A stretch of DNA of 64,000 nucleotides from contig SCFE01000074.1 of NCBI GenBank assembly GCA_004352715.1, positions 88,228-152,227 of the forward strand, given 5' to 3'. This DNA comes from Hofstenia miamia. Lineage: Eukaryota > Xenacoelomorpha > Acoela. Position 1 is the first letter of the stretch. Each line of letters begins with the position of its first letter. Below, in pieces: positions 36,639 through 49,389 of this stretch. A program made the translations under genes and the position numbers. The notes beneath the pieces were generated by a model that made no database searches, was not told where the DNA came from, and worked only from the letters and a program-made list of their open reading frames with translations.

Positions 36639-37550
36639 NNNNNNNNNNNNNNNNNNNNNNNNNNNNNNNNNNNNNNNNNNNNNNNNNNNNNNNNNNNNNN
36701 NNNNNNNNNNNNNNNNNNNNNNNNNNNNNNNNNNNNNNNNNNNNNNNNNNNNNNNNNNNNNNNNNNNNNNNNNNNNNNNNNNNNNNNNNNNNNNNNNNNN
36801 NNNNNNNNNNNNNNNNNNNNNNNNNNNNNNNNNNNNNNNNNNNNNTATATATATATCCCTATTTACTGAAAATGTTGAAAAATGCGTTAACTCATAAAGA
36901 AATTGTGAAATTATTAAACCTAGCAATATTATAATTATTTATTAGGGATGTTATCAATATTTTCTGATTTTGCAGAGACAAGAAGATGAATTATTGCCTA
37001 ACAACAGGAAGCACCTTCATAGCATCTGTTGAAGTTTGATAACGTGTTTCCTTGACAAACTCGTACCTAGAGATCAATTCGCTTTACAATAGAAATTACA
37101 ATTTACTCGAGAGTGATTTCAAATATCACACTAATGCTAAGCATGTTTTGTATATGTATTAAAGAAAAGAATACAAAATGGTTGTGAAGTAATTATTTCA
37201 TGTATCTGACATGAAATTCTTGCAATTTCAACATTGAAATGCATTTTTATTGATCTCACCAATTTGTTAAATAGACGTCAGGCAATAATCTCAATTTAAA
37301 AGTGCCCCGTGATTCAAGATCGCTTTCAATTTTTCAAAAAAAAATTCCACTAAGAAATTCATTTGCATCTCTTGATTAACTTCATAGGTTTTTTTACATT
37401 GTTCAGTTCAAAGGTATTCACGATGTCAAATTTGTTGTACTGTATGAGCAATATGTAGATTAACAACCGTCATAGGTCTTTAAAATTTGTTGATTATATA
37501 TACCAAATATCTACATTGAACAATAATATATCAGAATACAAATCTATAAG
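33480..37550. other. AT-rich stretch without recognised genes
   Basis: Contains the TA arrays at 36.4-36.9 kb. The frame at 35299-35583 has a slightly richer composition (CTTTGCCGATCTAAGG region) but no splice context or motif. Confidence 0.5.
36413..36857. repeat. Two (TA)n arrays, the second with a 207-N gap
   Basis: 36413-36450 is a clean TA run. 36609-36638 and 36846-36857 are TA units around Ns at 36639-36845. Confidence 0.9.
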
Positions 37551-38285
37551 GAAAGAACTCACTACATGGAAGTTGCAATTCAAAGACTGACTTTAAAGAG
37601 GAGTCAAAAACGTCTATCTATCACCAATTCAGTTGGATACCTAGGTTCAAGGTGAAAGAAAAAAATTTCAGGTATTCAATTCAAAGAAAAAGAAGTAATA
37701 ATTGGTACTAACAAATCCATACAAGAAAAAGACATTATCCCAAAGCGTTCAAGATGATTAAAACTTACATAGAAGATTAGGAAAAAAAACAGCTGAAGCA
37801 GATATGAAAAACATGTGTACAACATTTGAACTGCAACTCATTGCAATCAGAACAACCTCCAAATTTGACAGTTAATTGAATTCACATCATTATATCTCCT
37901 CCAAACAAAATTCAGACATTCTGTAAGCAAGGGCAACCAAACTTCAAAAATAAATGGTAACCTGTTTCTACCTCAACGAATCACCTAGGGAATGTTTGAG
38001 AACCATCGATAATTGACAATTCAATTAACCATAATGCCATTTATTAAACAAATCCTGTCAGAATACTTGTGTCTATTATGGAACGTGAAGGTCTGAAATC
38101 GCCTCTAAATGATTGTCCTGATATTTCCCTAGCAAATTATGACATTCATTGAAACGTTCGTGAGGGATGAGGAAGTAGACATTCCAGAATTTTAAACATA
38201 GATCTCTAAAGCAGAAAAAGTCAGTTAAAATGAAGCTGAATTCAGGTTTGAAAATAAGTTCAAATTTTTTTGAAATAGCTAGTAA

Positions 38286-39600
38286 TTGGTAGTCAAGATC
38301 ATATGCTGTAATTTCTCTCCGAATTCCAACATCAAAGATTGGCTGGAGAATTCAATTCGCGAATTGACCAATTTAACTCAAACAGTGACGCTTGTAAATT
38401 CACGTCTAGCAATTATTTATATCAAATTACTATTGTCTGAAGTCACATATGTAGCACACAATGATATGAGTACAATTTATATAGTTGGTTTTCCTGCATC
38501 TCAAAATGGACTCATTTACAAGGTCCAATTTTAAACAATCTTATTATATCCAAGAAAAAACATCTATTAGTAACACTAACATGGAAACAAAGCAAATTGG
38601 GAATACTTTCTAGGGTGAACTGTCATTCCCGCATCTGTGCACACTGAAAAGTTGAAATAGTGCCTAGATAGTGCAGTGTCTGAAGCAATGGCTCATGAAG
38701 ACCTGAACACAGTCTATGAGTGCATCCGAGATGGAATTATCATATTTACATTGGAAAAGAGAAATTTAAAATTTCAAATAGGAGATGATTTGTCACAAAA
38801 TGGTACATTGATCGTCAACAAACTCTAGAAGCACTACTCTCACTAATAGATGGCTGTGAAAAGTAGCTGGCATATAACAATCATAAAAAGGGGGACAAAT
38901 GAAATGCAAGAGAAATTGGAACTTAGGTCAGAAAATCCTTGGTTGCTGTGTGGATTCAGATTTATTCAACTGACAGGAATTACAAAGGATGAATGGATGA
39001 CTCATTTCCGTATTTCAAGATTAATGAATCAACAGAAGTCCTCCATAAATACATTGCCACTTCTTTTTAACTATCTTTTCTGGTAAGGACTTTAAATCTA
39101 ATGCTGGAGGAGAAATAACATTAAGGTATTCCACAAAAGTCAATTCTTCCAAAATGACTGCAACAATTATTGTAGAATCGTTCTAATCTACAAAGCTTAT
39201 AAGATCTTCACGAAATTATTGGTGAATCAGTTAATTACCAGGTTCCAAAGTTCGAGTAACAAGAATTCGCATAAGTTCAAATTTACTAAGACCAAAATAA
39301 TAAAATTCAGAAAAATGGACCATTGAAGAAAACCGATAAATGATACTTTGGTGATAGTATGTTGAATGCACAATTCAGACGTCTTTACTAGTTACGAGAC
39401 ATTTGAAAATAAGAACGGTAAAATGCATGACTGCAATTGATTCGATCAAACATGTGAAAGAAATCTCAATTACAAGTACAATGGCGAAGGAGCTATTCAA
39501 CATCACAATCCAGCTGATAATGATGTATGCAATTGAAACCATTTGGCCAGAATTTACTTTCACCAATCTGAAGCAATTCGAAATGAAGAGAATATAATGA
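38286..39600 (+). mobile_element. Degraded RTE-like LINE
   Basis: Pieces in several + frames. Around 38690-38780 a linker reads EDLNTVYECIRDGI. Around 39140-39250 there is QNDCNNYCRIVLIYKAYKIF, then TKLLVNQLITRF, matching the RT fingers motif NNYRGISLL...YKI.TK.L..RL. From 39403, IDSIKHVKEISITSTMAKEL then IMMYAIETIWP and LKQFEMKRI match the RTE C-terminal segment (LLYGAETW....KKLE.F..R). The YADD region is missing, apparently deleted between about 39270 and 39400. The 38286-38534 open frame may be endonuclease remnant, but that is not clear. Confidence 0.65.
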
Positions 39601-40187
39601 ATTCCGAGAAATTCATTAAATATGAAATTTTTTTTAATGTGCAAAGAGCTTCTTATTAAAAGAACTAAACTGTCCAAAATAATAGAAATTTAAAATTGCA
39701 TCAGGAAAATTGAACACAAAGAAGAAATTAGTCAAAAAAAAGATTTCTATCTAACTCCAGCAATAACAACAAACAGCTAGAAATCTATCACTAGTCATAG
39801 AATTAACGGACTTCATTTTAAGATATGTTCAAAAATTCCATGCTACAACTCAGATTGCATTTTTAATATTTGTTGACATTTGACCAATATATACCACATC
39901 ATGGAATGCTCGGAGAATCGGATGTCTCTAATCTACTGGGCAACTCTCTAATAATTTAGGTGCATTTCTTCATATTTGTAGTCGCTGTACAACTTTAGTT
40001 TTGAAAATACACACATTATTAGTCTAAAGAAATTGCTTGGATTTTTTGCCAAAATATTTTTAAATTGCATAATTTTTAAGTACTGCTAAAAAACGGTACA
40101 ATTAGAATATCTTAAAATGAAACGTGTTCAATTCTTGAAAAAATCAATATAAACAAAAATTCAACATTACTTAACATTCTGCTCAAA

Positions 40188-40540
40188 TCATAATTTCCTC
40201 ACATTATATGATTGCCGCGAAATTGGTTCCGCCAGTTTTTGCGTTCTTTCTCTACTTTTAACTGCTTCTTCATTCTCCTTGAGAAACTCTTTCTCACGAC
40301 AGTTCTTTAGACGCTGCTGAAAGTTTGTTTTGCTCTTGGTGGTAAATGTGATTTTTGTAACCTTCTGAGTACACAGCAGCATGTTGCTTTCAGCAATGTA
40401 TTGTCAACATTGAAGAATTTATCGTAACGAAAACCCATTTCTAGCAGCTTGAAATTGATTACACTACGTCGAGAAATAACTATAGCATGTTCAATGACGA
40501 TATAGTTACTTCCCCAATTCAATTTCACAGTTTCTATGCT
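40188..40540 (-). pseudogene. Possible decayed coding segment
   Basis: On the minus strand one frame reads KLNWGSNYIVIEHAIVISRR and LLEMGFRYDKFFNVDNTLLK, then continues only after a frame change with TKITFTTKSKTNFQQRLKNC and KENEEAVKSRERTQKL. The change at about 40380 and the charged, protein-like composition suggest a broken gene or exon. Family not recognised; it could be chance. Confidence 0.25.
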
Positions 40541-40592
40541 TTACGACTCGTGAATATTACATCACAATTTATAATGTTATTATGAAATTTGC

Positions 40593-40740
40593 TGGCCGCA
40601 TGCGGTTGTGAATAAATACCGCTTTTTTGGCAGAGTAAAACCGCTTTTCAGAAAAATTTTCCCGCTTGTGCACTTTCGCTTCTTTTTCCAAGATTTTCGC
40701 ATTTTTTACCGCTTTCACTTCCGCTTGTCAATTTTCTGTT
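40593..40740. repeat. CCGCTT-rich patch with a CCGCATGCGG palindrome
   Basis: Five CCGCTT copies at irregular spacing between T-rich segments, preceded by the palindrome CCGCATGCGG. Probably a piece of a short transposon; ends not determined. Confidence 0.4.
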
Positions 40741-40799
40741 TTGCAAGCAAACATGGAGCAAACTCCTCGATGATGAACATCCACTACACTATATGGTAC

Positions 40800-43700
40800 C
40801 CATAGAAAATAGGACATCATTTTGCCACATTTCGCGATTAAAGAAATGTTTCGATTTGCAGAGGCCTCTCGGTCGCTTGATACAACTTATATTTAAAGTT
40901 TACACCATCTTATATTTATTTTTTATGTTGATTTTTCTCTTTCTCTTTCTCTTCTTGAGAATAAATTTTCATCTGATGTTTCAAATTCGAAAATTGTAGA
41001 ATAGAAATGAAATTTCTATAAATAGCAAATTTAATGAGATTATTAACATAGTTATGACAGTATATGTACCTGGTAATGTTTTTCCTGAATGAATAATGAA
41101 ATAAAAAAATGCTTAAAGGTTGTTTTGACCTATTGTCGCTTTTCTAGTGTTCACGTAAATTAATAAGTATCGTAGTTAACATCATGTTACATATGAATTT
41201 AGCAATCAAAATCTAAAAAATAATTACTAAGAAGCGGAAATTATTCAAAGTTTTATGCGATTGATGTTTTCTTAATTAGTTATTCAGGGAAATGGTTTGG
41301 AATTATAAATAATATTTCATTTATTAGCACGTGCATAATAAATTAATAACCCTTATCTAGTAGATTGATTCCTCCGAACTTTACTTTACTTTAGTACTTC
41401 TTTTAGAAGAAATACTGAACCCAGAATATGCTTGGTCCAAGAAAAGAATCAAATCTTAGAAGTCTTAGTATTCACTACGCACTTTATAACTACAGATTGC
41501 AAGAACTTTCGAAAATAATAGATTGTGCCTTTGTGAATTTACCCAAAACTCTAGTTTATTATTGCCGCATATATTTTTTTATATATTTTTCGGCATACAG
41601 AAACGTCGGAAATGAGGGTGGATGAGGGATTCTTGACACTAAAAGTTCAAAAAAGGAGGTATAATGTTGCTGCATTCCCTTGCATAATATAAATTATTTA
41701 CGTAAACTAACAATTTTAAGAAATTTGTATCATATGTGTACTGCCAATTTATTTGGCTTGTCTTAGTAGGAAGTTATCTTAAGAAATCTAATATTTTAAA
41801 ATAAATATCCAGTATAAATATATTATAATAATAATAATTGCATGTTGGTTTGCATTTTTTGCCATTTTCTACTGCAATTGAATGACCTTCTTAGTGCTTA
41901 TAATCCTTTAGTTACAATGATAAATGTTTCACAAAGTGAACGATTAATCGGCTCAATGTTTACTGTAACCTTGATTTATCTTGCTATTAAATATCGCTTG
42001 TCATCGACCAAGAGAAAATCTTTTTATTTATAAATTGTTTATATATTCAGTTGATAGCCTCAGACAGACCAACTTCCCATTAAGAATTGTAGACGACTTT
42101 GGAAATAGTTTTATCAGCCGGAAGAGAGAGTGTTATTTATTAAATCATATGAACAAAATAAACAACGCCGACTTTAACTCCATTAGAGATGGCCGATCTG
42201 TTTAACCTAAAGATACATATATAACCATGACTTAGCCTAGCGTTTACTAACAGTGTCAAAGAACAATCCATTTTAATCCATTAGGTATATGGGCCGAGGC
42301 TGTAATTTTCCATACATAAGAAAGTTATGAAGCTGTTAAGTAAATCCAAGCACGACACAACAAAAGACAACGACGTTATTAACTACAAAACACTTACAAT
42401 TTGCGTAGTCTCGCATGAATTAATACTAAACATTCATATTAGTACAAAAATGCAGATGACATTTTGTATAATAAATAAGGGAATGTAAATATTTTAAATA
42501 TATTCTATTCCTTAGTTGCAGTAAGATTTCTAATAACGACTTCAACGGCCTTCTTTTAAATTTCCTATTAAGGAAGAAAAGGAATTTGAAATTTCAAAAA
42601 CTAATTCAAAAATACAGTTAAATAGGAAAACTATTAAGAACAGAATTTGTAAGATTTATAAATAGTACTTCAAGAATACAGTCAAATATGAAAATTAATG
42701 AATACTAACTTGTCTTATTTCTACATTTCTATGTATTTTATGAATCTAGCATTTCTGTTGACCTCGTGTGGTTGAACATTTGCCGATGTCATGAAACTTT
42801 ATCACACCAGTCTCGTTTTGAAAACAATTATGTAGAAGAAAATTAAAAAATTTGTATCAACATTTTATCAAGGAAGGAAAAAAATATTTAGAAGCAACTA
42901 ACATCCATTTCAGAAATCACCTACATATTTATATAACTTAACAGACGATATGAAACATGTTAATTTTTTGATATTTCAAAAACTGAAGCAAGGAGGCCGC
43001 AATGGAAATCGATAATTTCTATGCTTACTCCTGTGCAGAATGAACTGCCGCCAATTAGACTGGAGTGGACAATTTCCGGCAGCATCTGCTCGGAAATTTT
43101 CATTTACATACCAAAATTAAAAATAATATTTCTTGTTATATTTGATGAATAGGGAACATTTTCCTTAGTTTGGAAGAAAATCCTATGAAAATCTAAAGGT
43201 TCAGAAGAAAATTTTATTGTTTTAGCAAACCACAGTATTGAAATCAAAATAATGCTTAAATTTATCTCTTTGGAATCTCTCATTAATTTTGACTATAAAT
43301 TGAATTATTCTGTCTTTGATTATGAAATTTTGTTTCAGTTGTTTAAACAGAAATTGCCTACAATAAAGAAAATTGACCACATTTACACTTGAAAATTTAA
43401 GAAACTATACAAAAATAAAGAAACTTGNNNNNNNNNNNNNNNNNNNNNNNNNNNNNNNNNNNNNNNNNNNNNNNNNNNATAAATTGAATTATTCTGTCTT
43501 TGATTATGTAATTTTGTTTCAGTTGTTTAAACAGAAATTGCCTACAATAAAGAAAATTGATTGGCCACATTTACACTTGAAAATTTAAGAAACTATACAA
43601 AAATAAAGAAACTTGGATGCTTCTATTTTTTCTAATATTGGATGGGACACTCAACATATTTGAACGATTTTCGTTTGCAAGCACATTCAAACACCAATGT

Positions 43701-44700
43701 CAGGTGTGAAGTTAGAACATTGTAGTAAAGGAGCAACTAATTTGGCTTTAGGGGAAAATTTTTAAATATATTTGTTTGTTTACTTCTTTATTATTCAATG
43801 CTAAGGGATGTCAAATGCCATAACAATGTAAACGATAATGATTGATTATGCTACTCTTAGTTTTATATATTTTAGTTATCATTATCATACAATATAGACT
43901 AACTAAGCAAACTGAAACGTTCAAAATTAAAATAAAATACTGATTAAAGTTATGCAAGGAATTGATATATAGAATATATCAATATGTGTTATATATATAT
44001 AAACGATCGCTATTTACTTATATATATATATATACAATATTTTTGCATAGATTTAATATAAAATGCAAATAATATTTACGGGTTAAAACCGGCCGCAGGT
44101 ATTAGGTGTAAGCAAGTGGTTGTCAACATTCGAGATTTTGGAGTTTGATGTCTGACGATTTTTTAATTTCTTGTATAGTAGCTTAGTAGCAATGCTAGTT
44201 TAACTCAAATCAATATACAAAATTGGAAAAGATTACAAAAGCAGATCTAATTATTCCAGTATGAAATATCATAGCTGTACTCACTGAGAAATTTGGATAA
44301 ATAAGCTTGGTGATTGACATTTTGGCACGACAAGGTTTTTCCAATAAGTTTATGTCAGAGGTAATATGAATAATGTTTGCTACTCCGTGGAAGAAGAACA
44401 ATATTTAATCATTTTTACGCAAAGCTCACCTGAAGGTAAATGATTACTAGATTGTACTCTACTTCTGTGATGTGAGGGCTATAACACAATATATGTATGA
44501 TTAAATGTATCGAAATTTTGAACACAGTTAATTAATTTGTTTAAAGATAATATATCAGATAGTTGAAGCATAAAGTTGACGGATAACAGTTGGAGCGCAA
44601 AAAGAGATTCTTGGTAAGATGAGTCACAACTTCCAAGGTCATTTAATATATTGTGTGTCTAATAAGTTCTTAGAGTAATGCAATATATCATGAAATATTG
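40800..44700. other. AT-rich stretch without recognised genes
   Basis: Contains the gapped duplication at 43.3-43.6 kb and short TA runs near 43.99-44.03 kb. No convincing exon. Confidence 0.5.
43295..43615. repeat. ~135-bp duplication around a 51-N gap
   Basis: 43295-43427 and 43479-43615 match except for small differences (GAAATTTTG versus GTAATTTTG, and a 4-bp insertion GATTGG). The differences suggest two haplotypes placed in series. Confidence 0.8.
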
Positions 44701-44763
44701 AAGAATCGTAAGGTTGTCAAAAGACATAAATCTACACATTTTCATCAAGCTATATTATATTAA

Positions 44764-45064
44764 AACAAAGAGAAAGAACAAGCCAGGCCAGGCCAGGCCC
44801 ACCACTTCATTGAAAGTTCAAGTCTGTTCCAGACCCTGTCAACCCATGGGTATTAAGTGTACTTATACATCTGCTAACGCNNNNNNNNNNNNNNNNNNNN
44901 NNNNNNNNNNNNNNNNNNNNNNNNNNNNNNNNNNNNNNNNNNNNNNNNNNNNCATAAAGAGAAAGAACAAGCCATGCCAGGCCCACCACTTCATTGAAAG
45001 TTCAAGTCTGTTCCAGACCCTGTCAACCCATGGGTATTAAGTGTACTTATACACCTGCTAACGC
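44764..45064. repeat. ~112-bp duplication around a 72-N gap
   Basis: 44764-44880 and 44953-45064 share AAAGAGAAAGAACAAGCCA and the rest of the block. They differ in the number of CCAGG units and a few bases, so they are allelic or repeat copies. The block may be a MITE piece (AGGCCC-rich). Confidence 0.75.
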
Positions 45065-45386
45065 TGTAGAAGTGAAAATGTGTTAAAAAATTTTAAGTAT
45101 ATAGAACAGCTAAAACTATTTATAAAAGCTATCATGATTAAATTCAAAATTCTTTAGTTAATGAAAATAAATGTATAATAGGTTCAAAAGAAACATCTAA
45201 GACCTGCTATTTTTCAAGGATATTTTAAAATGACTTCCATATTAATAACATAAATTATGAGATTATACTTCCTTTATTTGCATGTCATAAAATAAAAATA
45301 ATGGGTTAGCTAATTTGATATTATGCTTGAAGACAAATCATAATATAATGATGAAAGGCAATGTTGGAAATTTTGTATGTTGCAGG

Positions 45387-45622
45387 AAGATTCTGTAATT
45401 AGGAATTTCGTGAAATCCCTAAAATTTCAGTAAATTTGTGAAATTGGTATTTCACTAAAACACTTGACGAAACAACTAAGGCTGAGAAGTTGGGGTTTGG
45501 TTAGGGTTAATATTTTTCCAATAAATACATGAAGTATCTAGGTATTTTAATGTTTCTATGAAGCTAGGTAAATGAAATACCAATTTCAGGGATTTCACGA
45601 AATTCTTAATCACACAATCTTA
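45387..45622. mobile_element. Foldback/MITE element next to a TA array
   Basis: The left arm (from 45387, ...AATTTCGTGAAATCCCT) and right arm (AGGGATTTCACGAAATTC... to about 45621) are inverted repeats of about 33 bp. Further inverted matches (GAAATTGGTATTTCA against TGAAATACCAATTTC) lie inside. The TA microsatellite at 45629-45663 begins within 10 bp of the right arm. Confidence 0.75.
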
Positions 45623-45627
45623 ATGTA

Positions 45628-45628
<1 letters not shown>

Positions 45629-45663
<35 letters not shown>
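45629..45663. repeat. (TA)n microsatellite
   Basis: About 17 uninterrupted TA units directly after the foldback element. Confidence 0.95.
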
Positions 45664-45667
<4 letters not shown>

Positions 45668-46712
45668 CAACAAAAAAACATTCATATAATTGAATACAGA
45701 AAGCAGAAATGTAAGTAAGTTAACCTATAGTTGAAATCAAAATGCCATTCAAAATTAATAAACGATATCAGTCTAATTATTTGGCAAACAATAACGAGGA
45801 AACCTGTTGAGTAATTAGATGGCGTAGGATGCGACATTGTGTTCCTTAATATGAAAAATTACGTTTGTGTAGGGAGTATCAATTAAGAGCAGTAAACGTA
45901 GTCTACATGACTATATATTTATGTTTCAAATAATAACAACGAAGATTATTTACTAGTTTTTGCATATACTAATTTTTCACACGCGGTCTTTTTGTGAAAG
46001 TTTCTAAAGTTTGCTTAAATAATTTGTTGTATTCTATAGACGATTAATCAAAGTCAGGTTTTCTTTGTATACATGAGACATATTAAACTGTATCCTGATC
46101 AGATGTTCTATATTTCTTTTTTTTTAGTTTTGAAGTTTTGTTATTTAAGTCAAATGTAACTATATTAAATATAAATACCAGCAAATAAGTAATTTCAACA
46201 ATATGATATAAGATCAACGCAAATTTAATAGACTGAGATTATGTCAAACACGAAAGCAATTCCTCAAATAGCACAAGAAATGAATATTTGACTGGGAGGC
46301 TTTGAATTTCTGCTCTTGTAGATTCTGTCAAATACACCTGGTTGCGTCAATTAGATTTAATTTTGTAAGCCACTGCGCGATTAAATAACATTGCTTAAAT
46401 TAATTGCATGTAGGCAATGTAGCCGTTGTTACATATAAAGAACATATGGAAACAAACTAAGTTTAACACACACACAAATTTCGAAATGTGGACGTCTATT
46501 AATACACCATACATGTATTTCAGACATGCCTCTAATTAGAGATTCATTTCTAATTACGTTTATCAATTTCTAATCATTTTTCAATTTCCTACTGTATATT
46601 AGGATACAAAATAATATGACTTAATTCACATGCAAATACGCCGATGTCTTAAGCCACAATCCAATCTTAAATACATTCTAATAATTTAATATATTGGGAA
46701 GAGACTGCCCAG

Positions 46713-46846
46713 TAGTGATGTGCGGGCCACCGATTTTTCCAGCCAGGGCAGGCCCACATCCGCTGTTCAACACTGAGCACGCCAATGGCCCACTCGTTAA
46801 AGTCTTAGCCCGCCCGACCTCGCAGGGGCTCCGGCGCACACCACTA
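46713..46846. mobile_element. Short hAT-like MITE, 134 bp, GC-rich
   Basis: Begins TAGTGATGTGCGGGCC and ends GGCGCACACCACTA; the first 12 bases match the inverted last 12 with one change. The outer 14 bases equal the ends of the 332-bp MITE at 48371, so it is a related family. Strikingly GC-rich against its surroundings. Open frames on both strands here are by-products of that composition. A clean target duplication is not seen. Confidence 0.7.
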
Positions 46847-48370
46847 TTGATCAGGCCCAAGATAGTTCGAATATATTGTAATAACAGTTACTGCTAGTGC
46901 AAGATATAGTGATATTTGAACTAGAAAAATGGCCTAATCTGATCAGATTGTTCAACTGCCAATTTTTGAACAAATGCTACCATACAACAGGTAAAATCAT
47001 CTAGCATGAAATATGCCTTTTAAAATTAGTAAACAATATTAGTCTTATTGCTTGTTTGAAAACTGTTCATTAGATTGAGAAAATTTAATTCCTTAGGCTG
47101 GCAGGATATTTTTTATTTATTATACATTATTTACTGTATTATATTATACTTAAGTGCTAGAAGAGAGGGCTATTCAAAACATAATGAAATTGATAAATTT
47201 ATAATACAGTGCAGCAAAAAATAGACATGTTCGTTTTAATTTTAAAATTATATTTTTGGCAAGTTAGGTTCTAAAAATATTACTGTGAATGATACCCAAT
47301 TGAAAATGCATGTAATAAGTAGAAGTCATTGGAAAGTTCACCAAGTTAAGAGCTCTGCAGATACCAATTATTTTCATGGAGTCTGTAATCTATTTCATCA
47401 CATGCACGCATGTATATTCAAAATGAATGATAATTCACAACTCTGTGAAATACAGTGTTTCGTTTTTGGCTACTATCAAATAAGTTGAGTTCATCCATCA
47501 CAAAACATTAACTTGTGCTAAATTCAATTTAGAGGATTATTTATAAATACATTTCATGTATTATTGTATTGGTGATTCGCATCCCGAGAAATGTGGTGGC
47601 AACTGTATTTTAACCTTAACTCGATAAAAAATTTGTAATTATTATTTCCTACAGCAGCATTTTGGATGAAAGTAATTGAATGATTAGTTACCAACTGACA
47701 CTTAAATCAATTTTATATGTAATTGTGCATGATATTGTAGATAGTTTGGCCTCAAATGATCAAATTTAAATTTTCAAATCACTGAAATCATTCAAAAATT
47801 ACTAAGTTTTAGAAAATTGGGGCAGACTCCCAGTGGTTGCCGCCAATGACATAGGCATCACTTTATGACAAGTTGAATAGTTTTTAGAATGAAAACCTGG
47901 ATGTATTATTAGTAATGTTGTTTGTGATTTTGAAGTATGATTACTATATTATAATCATGGCTAATGTCAAACAAGTGTAGAGTTTCTATACAAATTCCTA
48001 TACGTCATTGTATTTAAATGTACAAATGTTAATACGAAATAATCGCATAACGTTTACATAAAATATTTCTAAAGTTTATAGATGTCGTAAAAGCCGTAGA
48101 TCTAGCCGTGGGAATGCAACAATCCACTAAATCACCACTTAAGGAGTTTTCAATGCATTTAAGGACGTAATTTATGTTTTTGCTACAGAGTTTAAGTAGA
48201 AAAGCATTATATGAAATATCTTATTTCATTGAACATTTCGGAATAATTAAAAGTAGATGTCAAATGATTTAAGCGCTTAAATATTTTGCTAAGTATAATG
48301 TTCAAGCACAGTACTAAATATTGTGTTTCCTGGCCTTAGGTTTTAAGCAAAAACCAGCTTTTATGATTTG

Positions 48371-48702
48371 TAGTGATGTGCGGGTAGAGGTTTTTTCAAA
48401 ACCGCATCCGTCCGACTTTGTTACCCACCCGTACTCGAAACTTTTTACCCAGAGAATATAATTTTCTATGCTCCTATTAAACTGTTTAAAAATTTTCAAC
48501 AACATTTCGAATATAATTCACAATCATTATATGCTAATTTTTCCAACATTTTTTTAACAAAATTCATATTTTTGAAAAATATCTCATTTAGGATGCCTAT
48601 AATGTGAAATAAAAACTTACCTGTACCCGGTAATAACTATGCATGAGTATGGGCGGGTAGAACCCGATACCCGAAGGTAGTATCCGTACCCGCACATCAC
48701 TA
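48371..48702. mobile_element. hAT-type MITE, 332 bp, with target-site duplication
   Basis: Perfect 16-bp terminal inverted repeats: TAGTGATGTGCGGGTA at 48371-48386 and TACCCGCACATCACTA at 48687-48702. The flanking 8-mers ATGATTTG (48363-48370) and ATGATTGG (48703-48710) differ at one position, as expected for the 8-bp duplication of hAT elements. Subterminal regions carry repeated ACCCG/CGGGT motifs. No coding capacity. Confidence 0.9.
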
Positions 48703-48857
48703 ATGATTGGGTACTTTTAGAACTTAAATAATGTACTTAATCACTTGTTCCACAAAAGCATACAATTATATATTAATGGGTCAAACTTAATTACCAGAAT
48801 GTGTTTATCTTAAGTACTAGCGCTTTGGTTGCTGCAATGCGCATTGGAGTCCTTAAT

Positions 48858-49389
48858 CCTTTAACCTTATTTCCATTAGAGTAACTTTGACGTAACAAAC
48901 CAATGTGTCCAGATTTTTAACAATTTTACCCGAGCCTGTTAAGAAATATTGAAAGGTCTTTACATGGATACATCTAAGGGGTATGGCCGCTCATGCAATA
49001 ATGAAGATATGTGCTAAAACACGTGTTTATGCCTGAATTACATGCAAATATATTTTTTTTCAATGAGAAATCCGATTTTTGTAAAAATATTCAAATTATT
49101 TCCATACCCAGTATTCAGATAATGAGACGGTCTAATGTCCATGGGAACAACAACTACCCTGAAATATTCCGTGGGAGTCCCGTCCAGGCGCGCCGTGCGC
49201 AAACTCAGAAGTTGTCGCTTTGTAGGAAAGGTTGCGATTTTTAGACGAAAAAGAAAGAGGAGACAATTCTCTATCTTGTGGTGTTGTTATATTTTAAATA
49301 TTTTCTTTAGTTCGTGAATTATAAGCGTTTAAAATTTTTTGGGGAAATTATCCAGATTTTGAAAAATTTCTAATCGAAGTTGGTTTAAT
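48858..49389 (-). mobile_element. MITE family A, copy 2 (inverted relative to copy 1)
   Basis: Reverse-complement match to 20720-21260 along its length: ATAATGAAGATATGTGCTAA here corresponds to the TTAGCACATATCTTCATCA stretch at 21105-21125, and CAATTCTCTATCTTGTGGTG to the stretch at 20822-20845. Left end CCTTTAACCTTATTTCCATTA. A TA microsatellite (49405-49427) follows directly. Confidence 0.75.

Noticed and set aside
42059-42205. Frame with LRIVDDFGNSFISRKRECYL that looked LINE-like
   Set aside because: Too short and without neighbouring RT motifs to support an element.
45492-45510. GGTTTGGTTAGGGTTAA and, at 29947-29970, GGTTAGAGTTAGAGTTAC as interstitial telomere repeats
   Set aside because: Only one or two degenerate units each; the first lies in the loop of a foldback element. 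Not enough to claim telomeric origin.
46678-46897. GC-rich open frames on both strands at 46.7-46.9 kb
   Set aside because: They coincide with the 134-bp hAT-like MITE; length is explained by GC content.
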